Shown here: piece after piece, positions 53,372-63,256 of the stretch
Position numbering within the stretch: position 1 is the first letter of the stretch
Layout of the letters: each line of letters begins with the position of its first letter
Origin: Sulfitobacter sp043557345
Lineage (GTDB): Bacteria > Pseudomonadota > Alphaproteobacteria > Rhodobacterales > Rhodobacteraceae
Reading direction: 5' to 3'
Assembly: GCF_043557345.1 (NCBI RefSeq)
Contig: NZ_JBIFFV010000004.1
Coordinates: 124,001 to 188,000 of the forward strand
Length of the DNA: 64,000 nucleotides
Position numbers and translations under genes: made by a program
The notes under the pieces: model-generated
Told to the model about the DNA's origin: nothing
What the model saw: only the letters and a program-made list of their open reading frames with translations
Database searches by the model: none

Positions 53372-54748
53372 ATGAAAATCATCATTTGCGGCGCAGGGCA
53401 GGTGGGTTGGCAGATTGCCCGGCACCTTAGCGGAGAGCGCAACGATGTGACCGTGGTCGACAGCAATGCCGAATTGATCCGCCGCGCCACCGATACGCTG
53501 GATGTTCAGGGCATCGCCGGATTTGCGAGCTACCCGGACGTGCTGGACCGGGCGGGCGCGCGCGACGCCGAGATGATCATCGCCGCGACCCATTCCGATG
53601 AGGTCAATATGGTGACCTGTCAGGTGGCGCATTCGGTCTTTGGCATCAACCGCAAGATCGCGCGGCTGCGCAGCCAATCCTATCTCGATGCGATCTACTC
53701 TGACCTCTACCGCCGCGATCACATGCCGATCGACGTGGTGATCTCGCCCGAGAAGGAGGTCGCGACCGCAGCGCTTCAGCGACTCAGTGCGCCCGCCGCT
53801 TTCGACACCGAGATTTTCATGGACGGGCAGGCGCAGCTGTTGGGCATCTCGATCGACAGCGATTGCCCGGTGGTGAATACGCCGCTGCGGCAGCTGACCG
53901 ATCTCTTCTCGACCCTGCGCGCCGTGGTCGTGGGCGTGCGCCGCGACGGCACGCTGTTCGCGCCCGAGGCGAAGGACCAGCTTTTCGTCGGGGATGATTG
54001 CTATGTCTTCTCGCATCGCGACGACATCGCCCGCACGATGGAGATTTTCGGCAAGCAAACCACCAAGCAAGAGCGTGTCGTGCTGGTGGGCGGGGGCAAT
54101 GTCGGGCTGACCGTGGCGCAGCATCTGGAAAGCGGGCCTCTGCGCGTGCGCACCAAGATGATCGAGAAGAACCGCAAATGCGCCGAACGCGCCGCCGAAG
54201 GGTTGGAGCGGACCATCGTGCTCAATGGTGACGGGCTCGATGCGGCCCTGCTGGCCGAGGCAGGCATCAGTCGCGCCGATGCGATGCTGGCGGTGACCGA
54301 TGATGACAAGACCAACATGCTGTCTTGCGTCCGCGCCAAGGCCGAGGGCTGCCCCTATGTCATCGCGCTGATCAACGACCCGACGCTGGTGCCGCTGATG
54401 ACCCACCTCGGCATCGACGCCTATATCAACCCGCGCGCCACCACCGTGAGTTCGATCCTGCGCCATATCCGTCATGGCCGGGTGCGGGCGGTCTATTCCA
54501 TCGGTGATGCCGAAGCCGAGGTGATCGAGGCCGAAGTGCTCTCGACCTCGCCCCTCGCCGGTAAGAAAGTCTCGGAAATCGACTTCCCCGAGGGCGTTTT
54601 GATAGGCATGCTGCGCAAGGAAGGCAAGGTCATTCGTCCCCTGGGCAGCACGCGGATCGACGAGGGCGATGTGGTCGCCCTCTTTGCTCTGGCCGAGGAT
54701 GTGCCGCGGGTCGAACAGCTTTTGCAGGTCTCGATCGACTTTTTCTAA
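53372..54748 (+). CDS. trkA: Trk potassium uptake subunit TrkA
   Basis: A 458-residue cytoplasmic gating subunit with two RCK halves, each with an NAD-binding motif: IICGAGQVGWQIA and VLVGGGNVGLTVA, plus TrkA_C domains. It binds TrkH, and trkH begins 16 bp later. AAGGAAGCCTTC precedes the ATG. Confidence 0.95.
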   Translation: MKIIICGAGQVGWQIARHLSGERNDVTVVDSNAELIRRATDTLDVQGIAGFASYPDVLDRAGARDAEMIIAATHSDEVNMVTCQVAHSVFGINRKIARLRSQSYLDAIYSDLYRRDHMPIDVVISPEKEVATAALQRLSAPAAFDTEIFMDGQAQLLGISIDSDCPVVNTPLRQLTDLFSTLRAVVVGVRRDGTLFAPEAKDQLFVGDDCYVFSHRDDIARTMEIFGKQTTKQERVVLVGGGNVGLTVAQHLESGPLRVRTKMIEKNRKCAERAAEGLERTIVLNGDGLDAALLAEAGISRADAMLAVTDDDKTNMLSCVRAKAEGCPYVIALINDPTLVPLMTHLGIDAYINPRATTVSSILRHIRHGRVRAVYSIGDAEAEVIEAEVLSTSPLAGKKVSEIDFPEGVLIGMLRKEGKVIRPLGSTRIDEGDVVALFALAEDVPRVEQLLQVSIDFF

Positions 54749-54764
54749 CCGCAGGAGCGCCTTT

Positions 54765-56315
54765 GTGACGCAACCGACCCGCATAGGCCCGACCGGCATC
54801 CGCCGAGAGATCGTGCAGCTGCCGTTGTTCTTGCAGTTGTTCGGTGTCTCCGCCCTGTCGATGATCCTGCCGTCGATCCACGGGTTGGTGATGAACGATC
54901 ATTTGGCCAGCCGCGCCTTTCTCTATGCGGGGCTTCTGGGGCTTGTGGCCTTTACGCTCATCGCCATCGCCCATGCCGGGCGCAAACCCTTGGACGGGGC
55001 GCTTGGGCCGCTTTTGTCGCTGCTCTCGGCCTTTGTGCTGCTGCCGGTCTTCTTTGCGGTGCCTTTTCTTGAGGCACTGCCGACGACGCGTTTCGTGAAT
55101 GTCTATTTCGAGATGGTCAGCGCCCTGACCACCACCGGGGCCACCATGTTCAACCCCGAACGGCTTAGCGACACGCTGCACCTGTGGCGTGCGCAGGTTG
55201 GCTGGATGGGCGGGCTGCTCATGTGGGTCACGGCCTCGGCCATTCTGGCCCCGCTGCATTTGGGCGGCTTCGAGGTCACGGCGCAGGCTGAGCCGGGGCG
55301 GCCTGATGACCGGATCAACACGCGGATGGGCCGGATCACCCCGCGCCAACGGCTGCTGCGCACCACGCAGGCGCTGCTGCCGATCTACTTCGGGCTGACA
55401 CTGCTGCTGTGGCTCTTGCTGGTCATCGGGGGAGAGACGGCCTTGGTGGCGCTTTGTCACGCGATGTCGGTCATGGCGACGTCGGGTATTTCGCCCATCG
55501 GCGGCGTGGCCGAGGCGCAGGTCGGGGTGACGGGCGAGGCGGTGATGATGCTCTTCATGCTCTTCGCCCTGTCGCGGCTGACCTTTTCCAAGGATACCGT
55601 CACGGCGACCCAAGGCGGGCTGATGACCGACCCTGAGTTTCGCATCGGTATTCTGGTGGTGATCGGCGTGCCGCTGCTGCTGTTCGCGCGCCATTGGATC
55701 GGCGCTTTTGAGGTTGAGGTCGAGGTTGACGGCACCCGCGCCTTGCACGCGCTTTGGGGCGGGCTGTTCACGGTGCTGTCCTTCCTGTCGACCACCGGTT
55801 TCGTCTCTGAGCATTGGGCCGAGGCGCAGAATTGGTCGGGGCTGCGCACGCCGGGGCTGGTGCTCATGGGGCTTGCGCTGATCGGCGGCGGGGTGGCCAC
55901 CACGGCGGGCGGGGTGAAACTGCTGCGGGTCTTCGCCCTGTATCAGAACGGGGTGCGTGAGATGGACCGGCTGGTCTATCCCAACTCCGTCAGCGGGGCG
56001 GGGGCGGCCGGGCGGCGTTTGCAAAGCAACGGGGCTTTCATCGCTTGGATCTTCTTCATGCTCTTTGCCATGTCACTGGCTGGGGTGACTCTGTTGCTGA
56101 CCCTGACAGGCGCGTCCTTCGATGCGGCGGTGGTCATGTCGGTGGCCACGCTCTCCACCACCGGGCCGCTGATCGAACATGCCGCCGACAAGCCCATTCA
56201 CCTGATCGAACTGGGTTTGGCGGCCAAAGTCATCCTTAGCGGTGCTATGGTGCTGGGGCGGCTGGAAACCTTGGCGATTATTGCGCTGATGACCCCGAAT
56301 TTGTGGCGCGCTTGA
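54765..56315 (+). CDS. trkH: Trk potassium transporter TrkH
   Basis: A 516-residue membrane channel. Filter-like loops include ALTTTGATMF, SVMATSGISP, FLSTTGFVSE and the last TLSTTGPLIEHA, between many membrane segments. The start is a GTG with CAGGAGCGCC in front. It pairs with TrkA for potassium uptake. Confidence 0.93.
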   Translation: MTQPTRIGPTGIRREIVQLPLFLQLFGVSALSMILPSIHGLVMNDHLASRAFLYAGLLGLVAFTLIAIAHAGRKPLDGALGPLLSLLSAFVLLPVFFAVPFLEALPTTRFVNVYFEMVSALTTTGATMFNPERLSDTLHLWRAQVGWMGGLLMWVTASAILAPLHLGGFEVTAQAEPGRPDDRINTRMGRITPRQRLLRTTQALLPIYFGLTLLLWLLLVIGGETALVALCHAMSVMATSGISPIGGVAEAQVGVTGEAVMMLFMLFALSRLTFSKDTVTATQGGLMTDPEFRIGILVVIGVPLLLFARHWIGAFEVEVEVDGTRALHALWGGLFTVLSFLSTTGFVSEHWAEAQNWSGLRTPGLVLMGLALIGGGVATTAGGVKLLRVFALYQNGVREMDRLVYPNSVSGAGAAGRRLQSNGAFIAWIFFMLFAMSLAGVTLLLTLTGASFDAAVVMSVATLSTTGPLIEHAADKPIHLIELGLAAKVILSGAMVLGRLETLAIIALMTPNLWRA

Positions 56316-56445
56316 CACGTTTAGCGCTAGAACCGCTCTAGTCCTCTGATATTGGGGCTGGAAACTCACGCTTTCGCACTCCATACTTGAGGCAATGGGG
56401 GGGTCCGGTACGCGGACGCCAGCAAGAACAAAAGGCGAGACTACC

Positions 56446-56685
56446 ATGGCGTCAGACAGACAGAACCTTCAGGATGCGTTCCTCAACCACGTGCGCAAGA
56501 CCAAAGTACCGGTGACAATTTTCCTGATCAATGGCGTCAAATTGCAGGGCGTCATTACGTGGTTTGACAACTTCTGCGTTCTGCTGCGCCGCGACGGTCA
56601 ATCGCAACTTGTGTACAAACACGCGATTTCGACCATCATGCCAAGCCAGCCGATCAGCCTATATGAGGGCGAAGACGCTTCTTGA
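56446..56685 (+). CDS. hfq: RNA chaperone Hfq
   Basis: A 79-residue Sm-like protein: [20 protein letters not shown] (Sm1 start), the [14 protein letters not shown] strand and the Sm2 YKHAISTI. There is no long C-terminal tail. It promotes sRNA-mRNA pairing. It is coupled to hflX by a TTGA overlap. Confidence 0.97.
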
Positions 56686-57980
56686 GCCGTCCAGCATTTC
56701 AGATCGACAACAGCGACGGGCCCCGCGTGACGCGCGCTTGGGTGCTGCATCCTGATATCAAGTCCGACAACGACCGGCGCGCGCCCGAGCCCGCGCTGGC
56801 CGAAGCCGTGGCGCTGGCCGAGGCGCTGCCCGAGTTGCAGGTCGTCGGCTCCGAAGTCGTGCCTCTGCGCACGGTGCATGCGGGTATGCTGTTCGGCAAG
56901 GGCAAGATCGAAGAGCTTGAGCAGCGCATGAAGGGGGCAGAGGTCGACCTCGTGCTGGTCGATGGCCCTGTGACCCCGGTGCAGCAGCGCAACCTTGAGA
57001 AGGCATGGGGGGTCAAACTGCTCGATCGGACCGGCCTGATTCTGGAAATTTTCAGTGATCGTGCGGCGACCCGCGAGGGGGTGCTTCAGGTTGAGATGGC
57101 CGCGCTGAACTATCAGCGCACGCGGCTTGTCCGGGCATGGACCCACCTTGAGCGGCAGCGGGGCGGTTTGGGCTTTGTCGGCGGGCCGGGTGAGACCCAG
57201 ATCGAGGCCGACCGCCGTGCCATCGACGACCAATTGGTGCGCCTGCGCCGCCAGTTGGAAAAGGTCGTGAAAACCCGCGCCCTGCACCGTGCCGCACGGG
57301 CCAAGGTGCCGTTCCCGATCGTGGCACTTGTGGGCTATACCAACGCCGGGAAATCCACGCTTTTCAACCGTTTGACCGGGGCCGAGGTCATGGCGAAGGA
57401 CATGCTCTTTGCCACGCTCGACCCGACCATGCGCAGCCTCGTGCTGCCCGATGGGCCTGAGATCATCCTCAGCGACACGGTGGGTTTCATCAGCGATCTG
57501 CCCACGGAACTCGTCGCCGCCTTCCGCGCCACGCTGGAAGAGGTTTTGGCCGCCGATATCATCTGCCACGTGCGCGATGTCTCTCATGCCGAGACCGAGG
57601 AGCAGGCCCAGAACGTGCGCGATATTCTCGCCTCTCTCGGTGTGCCGAAAGAGACCCGCAGTTTCGAGGTTTGGAACAAGCTCGACCTGCTGCCCGAAGA
57701 CCGGGCCGAGGCCATGCGCGCCCGTGCTGCGCGCAACGATGACGTGCTGGCGATCTCGGCCATCACCGGCGAAGGGCTTGAGACGCTGCAAGAAACCATT
57801 GCCGAGGCGCTGCAAGGTGCCGTGCGCGAGGCTATGTTGACCCTTGGTTTCGCCGACGGCAAGAAACGCGCCTGGCTGTTTGCGCAGGACGTGGTCGAAG
57901 GCGAGCGCCAGACCGATGACGGGTTCGAGATCACCGTGCGCTGGTCCGCGCGGCAGGAGGCTGAATTCCAGCAAATTTGA
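56682..57980 (+). CDS. hflX: Ribosome-associated GTPase HflX
   Basis: A 432-residue GTPase. The HflX N-domain ([17 protein letters not shown]-like) and [19 protein letters not shown] precede the G domain with [27 protein letters not shown] and NKLD. The start is TTG at 56682, overlapping the hfq stop, the standard gene pair. It rescues stalled or split ribosomes. Confidence 0.95.
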
Positions 57981-58077
57981 CGGGTTTGCCATGGGCGGTG
58001 AAATTTTGCCGCCCCCGGCATCGAATTCCGCGCCGCGCGCCGCATATGGTCCTATGACCAGAAACGGAGCGCGCCAC

Positions 58078-58479
58078 ATGACCCTCGTTATCCTTTACCT
58101 CTCAACCGTCGTCATCTTCCTCGGGCTGGATTATCTCGGGCTGACCTATCTCATCAAACCTGCGTTCGAGCGCGATATCGGCGACTGGCTGCTTGATGAA
58201 TTCCGCATCGCCCCGGCGCTGATCTTCTATGCCTTCTTCGTGGCCGTGGTGCTGTGGTTCGTGTCTTGGCCCGCGATGGTGCAGGATCATTCGCTGCTGT
58301 GGGTCTTTGGCAATGCGCTGCTGATCGGGGCGATGGGCTATGGCACCTATGAGTTCACCAATCTGGCGACGCTTAAGGATTGGACATGGCCCATGGTCGC
58401 GCGCGACTTCACTTGGGGATCGGTCCTGACCGGGACGGCGGCGACGGCGGGTGTGGCGATCACCCGCGCCTTCACCTAA
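58078..58479 (+). CDS. DUF2177 membrane protein
   Basis: A 133-residue protein with about four membrane helices, recognised from FLGLDYLGLTYLIKPAFERDIG and FGNALLIGAMGYGTYEFTNLATLKDW. The start MTLVILYL is at 58078. Its 3' end converges on the pseudouridine synthase with a 4-bp overlap. The function is unknown. Confidence 0.8.
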   Translation: MTLVILYLSTVVIFLGLDYLGLTYLIKPAFERDIGDWLLDEFRIAPALIFYAFFVAVVLWFVSWPAMVQDHSLLWVFGNALLIGAMGYGTYEFTNLATLKDWTWPMVARDFTWGSVLTGTAATAGVAITRAFT

Positions 58480-59042
58480 CGGCCCGTTTCGGTCGACCAG
58501 CGCCAAGCGCCGGGTTGCAGCCCGGCGAGTGTCCAATCGCCCACGCTTTCGCGGATCAGCCGCAGCGTGGGCAAGCCGACATGAGCCGTCATGCGCCGCA
58601 CTTGCCGGTTGCGCCCCTCGCGGATGGTGATGCGCAGCCAAGCGTCGGGCACCGTCTTGCGAAAACGCACCGGCGGGTCGCGGGGCCAAAGCGGATCAGG
58701 CGCGTCGATCTGATGCACTTGGGCGGGTTTCGTCAGGCCGTCCTTCAGTTCGACACCTTTGCGCAGCGCGTCGAGCGCTGCGGCATCCGGTATCCCTTCG
58801 ACCTGCACCAGATAGCTTTTGGGCCGTTTGTATTTCGGATGTGCGATACGGGCCTGCAACGGGCCGTGATCGGTCAGCACCAAAAGCCCTTCGCTGTCGC
58901 GGTCAAGCCGCCCTGCGGGATAGAACCCCTTTTCATCGACATAGGCCGAGAGGGTGGGCCGCGTGCTGCCTTCGGTGCCCTTGTCGGTGAATTGCGACAG
59001 CACGCCGTAGGGTTTGTTCAGCAGGATCACGCGGGCGGTCAT
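58476..59042 (-). CDS. rluE: Pseudouridine synthase, RluE-like
   Basis: A 188-residue RsuA/RluB-family enzyme without an S4 domain. The start MTARVILLNKPYGVLSQFTD leads to the catalytic Asp in AGRLDRDSEGLLVL, and KYKRPKSYLVQVEG and REGRNRQVRRM follow. The small size fits RluE (23S rRNA position 2457 in E. coli). It is coupled by ATGA to the acylase gene upstream. Confidence 0.85.
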   Translation of the reverse strand: MTARVILLNKPYGVLSQFTDKGTEGSTRPTLSAYVDEKGFYPAGRLDRDSEGLLVLTDHGPLQARIAHPKYKRPKSYLVQVEGIPDAAALDALRKGVELKDGLTKPAQVHQIDAPDPLWPRDPPVRFRKTVPDAWLRITIREGRNRQVRRMTAHVGLPTLRLIRESVGDWTLAGLQPGAWRWSTETGR

Positions 59043-61507
59043 TGGGCAGGCTCCAATCGGGTCACGCCCACGGCGGCGGCGCGGGCCAGTTCGGCGTCCA
59101 GCGACATCGGAATATACTCGCCCCGCCGCCAAAGCTGCGCCATATCATCGTAATGCCGCGACAGGAAATGCCCCGATTGCCCGGTGGAGGTGACAAAGAC
59201 CGAACTGTCGGGATCGGCGAAATCGTAAACGCCGCGATAGCCTGCGCCATGCACATTATAAAACGGGTCTTTGCCGGTGCCGCGCGTCAGCCCGCGTTGC
59301 AGGGTGTTATCCCCGCCCGAGGTCGACTGGCGGATGTTCACGAAGTAGCGCAAAAGCGGCACTTCGCCTAGCACGGGGTGGTCATGGGTCGCCTGATGCG
59401 CATCACCCCAGCGGAGCGATTCAAGCTGCGTGCCCCATGTCTCTTTGATCCAGAGCAGCGCGTCGTCCAGCGCCAGCCGCGCCATGTCGTGGCAGGTCTC
59501 CACCGGGGCGGATTGGCGCACGTCACACCATTTCGCAGCGCCCTGCACATCGCGAAAGGCGCGTTCGATAAAGAGCGGCTGGATATGGGTGAACTCCTCG
59601 GCCAGCGGTCCAAGTTCGTCGCGGATCAGCCGGTCCTGTAACGCGCGGATCCACGCGGCATAGATCAGCGGCTCGGGCAGGTGTTCGTTCATCTCACCCG
59701 ACCAACCGGCGAGCAGATCGAGCGCGCGCTGGCGCTGGCGCTCGGGCGTGCCGTCTGGGGCGGCTTCTCCGGTGAACCACAGCTCGGCGCCGATGAGCGG
59801 CAGCAGCGACCGGGCCGTGGGGCTGACGGTATCAAGCTGCGCTTCGATGAAACTGTCGCGGGTGTGGACCTCGCGGTTCTGCATCAGCCGCTGCCAGCGT
59901 TGCACCCGCTGCGTGTCGCCCCAGACAAAGGAGACGTGGTTAGGAAAGGGGCGGTCGACGGTTTTGTTGTTCGTATTGCCGAGGATGCCGCCCGCGGGGG
60001 CGACGAACTCGGGGTTCGCGGTATAGGGTAGCATCCCGTCCCAACGGTTGGCGGCGATCCAACCGGGGCTGGGCATGCGCCCTTCGCTTTGGTGATTGGC
60101 ATCGCGGCGCGGCATGGCGCCGATGGTCTTCATCGCGATGGTGTCGCGGTCGACCAGCGTGAGGTTTTGGGCGGGCGCCACATAGTCCGTCGCGGCATTG
60201 ATCGCCTGCTGCACCGATTTCGCGCGCATCACCTTCATCGCGGCGGCAAGCGAGGTGTCTTCTTCGGTCAGGAGGGTCGCGGCGACTGAGGCGACATGCC
60301 CCGGCGGGGTGATGCTGCCAAGGTTGTAATGGCTGCCGGGCAGCACCGGGCCATTGTCGGTCCAGCGCAGGGTGACGGTGATCGGATCGGCATCGGCGAT
60401 GTTGATGATGGAGGAGCGTTTGCGGAATTTCTTGAACCCGTCGGGGGTGCGGTATTCCTCGGCATTATCGGGGTTCAACTCTTCGATATAGACGTCTTGA
60501 TCGTCGACATAGGCGGTGGTCAGCCCCCAGCCCAGATCGGCGCTGCGGCCGGTGAGCACCACGGGCATGCCCGGGATGGTGCCACCGATCACGCCGCCGG
60601 TCTCAAGCTCCAACCGGGCGAGATACCAGATCGCGGGCGCGGTGAAGCCCAAATGTGGGTCATTGGCCAAAAGCGTGCCCCCCGCGGCAGAGCGCGAGGG
60701 CGCGGCGGCCCAAGCGTTAGAGGCCCCGGCAAAGGCCTGCCGTTTGAAGGGCGACAGCGGGTGGCTGTCTGCCGGCGCTGCGGCGGCGTGGCGGCGGGCG
60801 ACCTCGGGGAAGAGGGCCGCATATTCGGGCAGGGCGGCAACCCCGCTGCCCGGCGCTTCGGGCAGGATGTCGCGCAGACGGTCTTGGTCGCTTAACTCAA
60901 GAGACACCCGTGCGCGCAGCACCTCGGCCTCCAGATGGCCCGACATTTGCAGGCCCATAAGCTTGGTCACCGCCAGTGAATCCGCGGGCCGCCACGGGGC
61001 CATGGGCGCGTTGAACAGCCACATCTCGGGCGCACCGCGGCCCAAGGCTTCGGTGTTGATCTGATCCAGCCGCGCATTGATCCCGGCGGAATAGGCCTCA
61101 AGCGCCGCTTCGGTTTCGGGGTCGAGCTTATCCGCCGCCGCCACGGCAAGGCGGTAGATGTCATAGCGCCGCATCAGCTTGTCGGTGGTGATGGTGGCGG
61201 TGCCGAAGACCTCGGACAGCCGCCCCTGCGCGGTGCGCCGCAGGGTGATCAATTGCCAGAGCCGGTCTTGGGCATGGGCGAAACCGAGGCCGAAAAAGAC
61301 ATCCTCATCGCTCTGCCCGAAGATATGCGGCACATTGGCGTTGTCGCGCACGATCTCGACCGGGGCGCTGACGCCTGCGACCTCGACCGTATCGTCATAG
61401 TCGGGCAGGGACCGCGCGGCGAACCAATAGACCAGCAGCAAGACCACGACGCTCAGCGTGACGAGAAACACCGCCAATCGGATAAGCCAGCGAAACATCA
61501 ATGCCAT
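59039..61507 (-). CDS. Penicillin acylase family Ntn-hydrolase
   Basis: An 822-residue precursor. A membrane helix or signal (residues ~7-30) precedes the alpha chain, with AHAQDRLWQL typical of the family. Ser263 in AGASNAWA would be the N-terminal nucleophile after autoproteolysis, and the beta chain contains GGILGNTNNKTVDRPFP. It hydrolyses amides such as beta-lactams or acyl-homoserine lactones; the substrate is unknown. Its stop overlaps the rluE start. Confidence 0.9.
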   Translation of the reverse strand: MALMFRWLIRLAVFLVTLSVVVLLLVYWFAARSLPDYDDTVEVAGVSAPVEIVRDNANVPHIFGQSDEDVFFGLGFAHAQDRLWQLITLRRTAQGRLSEVFGTATITTDKLMRRYDIYRLAVAAADKLDPETEAALEAYSAGINARLDQINTEALGRGAPEMWLFNAPMAPWRPADSLAVTKLMGLQMSGHLEAEVLRARVSLELSDQDRLRDILPEAPGSGVAALPEYAALFPEVARRHAAAAPADSHPLSPFKRQAFAGASNAWAAAPSRSAAGGTLLANDPHLGFTAPAIWYLARLELETGGVIGGTIPGMPVVLTGRSADLGWGLTTAYVDDQDVYIEELNPDNAEEYRTPDGFKKFRKRSSIINIADADPITVTLRWTDNGPVLPGSHYNLGSITPPGHVASVAATLLTEEDTSLAAAMKVMRAKSVQQAINAATDYVAPAQNLTLVDRDTIAMKTIGAMPRRDANHQSEGRMPSPGWIAANRWDGMLPYTANPEFVAPAGGILGNTNNKTVDRPFPNHVSFVWGDTQRVQRWQRLMQNREVHTRDSFIEAQLDTVSPTARSLLPLIGAELWFTGEAAPDGTPERQRQRALDLLAGWSGEMNEHLPEPLIYAAWIRALQDRLIRDELGPLAEEFTHIQPLFIERAFRDVQGAAKWCDVRQSAPVETCHDMARLALDDALLWIKETWGTQLESLRWGDAHQATHDHPVLGEVPLLRYFVNIRQSTSGGDNTLQRGLTRGTGKDPFYNVHGAGYRGVYDFADPDSSVFVTSTGQSGHFLSRHYDDMAQLWRRGEYIPMSLDAELARAAAVGVTRLEPAQ

Positions 61508-61603
61508 CGGGGGATCCTCGACTGGCGCGCAGATTGACCGGAGCGCGCAGGGTGGTAGGTGTAATGACAGGGAATAACGCAACTGAATGATAAGGAAAAG
61601 CAC

Positions 61604-62476
61604 ATGGCAAAGCTCGCGTTTTTGGGACTGGGGGTCATGGGGGCTCCGATGGCGGGGCATCTGCAAAAGGCGGGCCACGATGTGACCGTCTACAACCGCA
61701 CCGAAGCCAAGGCGGACGACTGGGTGAAAACCTATGGCGGTGCCATGGCCAAGACCCCGCGTGCGGCGGCAAAGGATGCGGATTTCGTGATCGCCTGCGT
61801 GGGCAATGACGACGATCTGCGCTCGGTCTGTTTGGGAGAAGACGGGGCCTTTGGCGGCATGACGGCAGGGGCGATCTTTGTCGATCACACCACCGTTTCG
61901 GCGGCTGTGACGCGCGAACTTTATGCCGCCGCAGATGACGCGCAGGTGAGCTTTGTGGACGCGCCGATCTCGGGCGGTCAGGCGGGGGCGGAGAACGGCC
62001 AATTGTCGATCATGTGCGGCGGCGACGAAGGCGCTTTCGACCGGGCACTGCCGATCATGGAGGTCTACGCGAAAATCTGCCGCCGCATTGGTGAAAGCGG
62101 CGCAGGCCAGATGACCAAGATGTGCAACCAGATCGCCATCGCGGGGCTGGTGCAGGGCCTGTCAGAGGCGCTGCATTTCGCTGAGAAGGCCGGTCTTGAT
62201 GGCCGCGCGGTGGTCGAGGTGATCAGCCAAGGCGCGGCAGGCTCATGGCAGATGGCGAACCGCTATGAGACCATGCTCGATGACAAGTTCGATCACGGCT
62301 TCGCGGTGGATTGGATGCGCAAGGATTTGGGCATCTGTCTCGATGCGGCGGACGAGACGGGAGCGAGCCTGCCGGTGACCGCGCTGGTCGATCAGTTCTA
62401 CAAGGACGTGCAGAAGATGGGCGGCGCGCGTTGGGATACGTCGAGCCTGTTCAAACGGTTGCAGAACCTCGGGTGA
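61604..62476 (+). CDS. Beta-hydroxyacid dehydrogenase (3-HIBADH family)
   Basis: A 290-residue NAD(P) oxidoreductase with FLGLGVMGAPMAGHLQKAGH, the SGGQAGAENGQLSIM substrate loop and the catalytic lysine in GAGQMTKMCNQ. It is a 3-hydroxyisobutyrate or tartronate-semialdehyde reductase relative; the exact substrate is unclear. The start has AAGGAAAAGCAC upstream. Confidence 0.9.
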   Translation: MAKLAFLGLGVMGAPMAGHLQKAGHDVTVYNRTEAKADDWVKTYGGAMAKTPRAAAKDADFVIACVGNDDDLRSVCLGEDGAFGGMTAGAIFVDHTTVSAAVTRELYAAADDAQVSFVDAPISGGQAGAENGQLSIMCGGDEGAFDRALPIMEVYAKICRRIGESGAGQMTKMCNQIAIAGLVQGLSEALHFAEKAGLDGRAVVEVISQGAAGSWQMANRYETMLDDKFDHGFAVDWMRKDLGICLDAADETGASLPVTALVDQFYKDVQKMGGARWDTSSLFKRLQNLG

Positions 62477-62510
62477 CGCGCGACGGGCCGTTTTGGCCTT
62501 TGCCCCAAAC

Positions 62511-62541
62511 AAAAACGCCCGGCTTAACGCCGGGCGTTTGC
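62511..62541. terminator. Bidirectional terminator
   Basis: A perfect 11-bp stem AAACGCCCGGC/GCCGGGCGTTT with loop TTAAC lies between two converging genes, with A- and T-rich flanks on each side. Confidence 0.88.
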
Positions 62542-62563
62542 TTTTCGCGGGCATGGGCGTCCC

Positions 62564-63130
62564 TTAGGGAATGATCCGCGTGTATTTCGTGCCTTCCAGC
62601 GTCGCGCCGATGCGCAGGCCCGCGCGGCCAAAGACCGCCGCCAGCACCGGGGCCATGACGGTGGTGGTATCCGCGCTGACGCTGTCGCCCTTGTCCGAGA
62701 TCACATATTCCAGACCGGCGCCCGCCGCCCAACCGGGCGAGCTGCGGAATTCGCGCAGGGCGGGTTCGGTCATGAAGAACAGCACATGCGCATATTGCTG
62801 CGCGCCGATCTGCAAACCGCCCGAGGCTTTGGTCACCGAATAATAGTCCACCGTCACGTCGTTGACGCGCAGCGCGCCGCGCCCGTAGGCACCGCCAAAG
62901 CCAAGGCCCGCTTCGGTCACCAGCGGCATGACCAACATGCCATTGGCCTTTTGCGCCAATTGGCGGGTGTTGGGATAGCCGCGGTACATCTCGGCCAGTG
63001 TCGCATCCACGCGCGCGTCGATCATCGCGCTGCCGCGTCCGCCCACGCCATTGCCGCAGGCCGCGGTCGCGCCGAGCGCCGTAAGGGCGCCCAATGTCAC
63101 GAAGCGCCGGTTATATGTCTGTTTGGTCAT
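62564..63130 (-). CDS. SYLF-domain (YSC84-like) protein
   Basis: A 188-residue protein. An N-terminal signal ends near ATAAC, so it may be lipid-anchored, although the lipobox is weak. The rest is the SYLF domain: TRQLAQKANGMLVMPLVTEAG, GFGGAYGRGAL and the GGLQIGAQQYAHVLFF region. SYLF proteins bind lipids. The start at 63130 is the internal ATG; an upstream TTG is unlikely. Confidence 0.8.
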   Translation of the reverse strand: MTKQTYNRRFVTLGALTALGATAACGNGVGGRGSAMIDARVDATLAEMYRGYPNTRQLAQKANGMLVMPLVTEAGLGFGGAYGRGALRVNDVTVDYYSVTKASGGLQIGAQQYAHVLFFMTEPALREFRSSPGWAAGAGLEYVISDKGDSVSADTTTVMAPVLAAVFGRAGLRIGATLEGTKYTRIIP

Positions 63131-63256
63131 CTTTTCTGCCTGTATATTCAAGATCGGTTGCCTGCTGCCGGTTTTCCCGACTTGCCCGCGAGATTACGCA
63201 TAATCACGCGGTTTGTCATGTTCATTGGCCCCTGTGCGCAGATTTACGCCCTTAGG

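Noticed and set aside
52751..54799. A 682-codon minus-strand frame including the antisense of trkA
   Set aside because: Only its last 164 codons (the lipoprotein) look like protein. The rest is a shadow of trkA.
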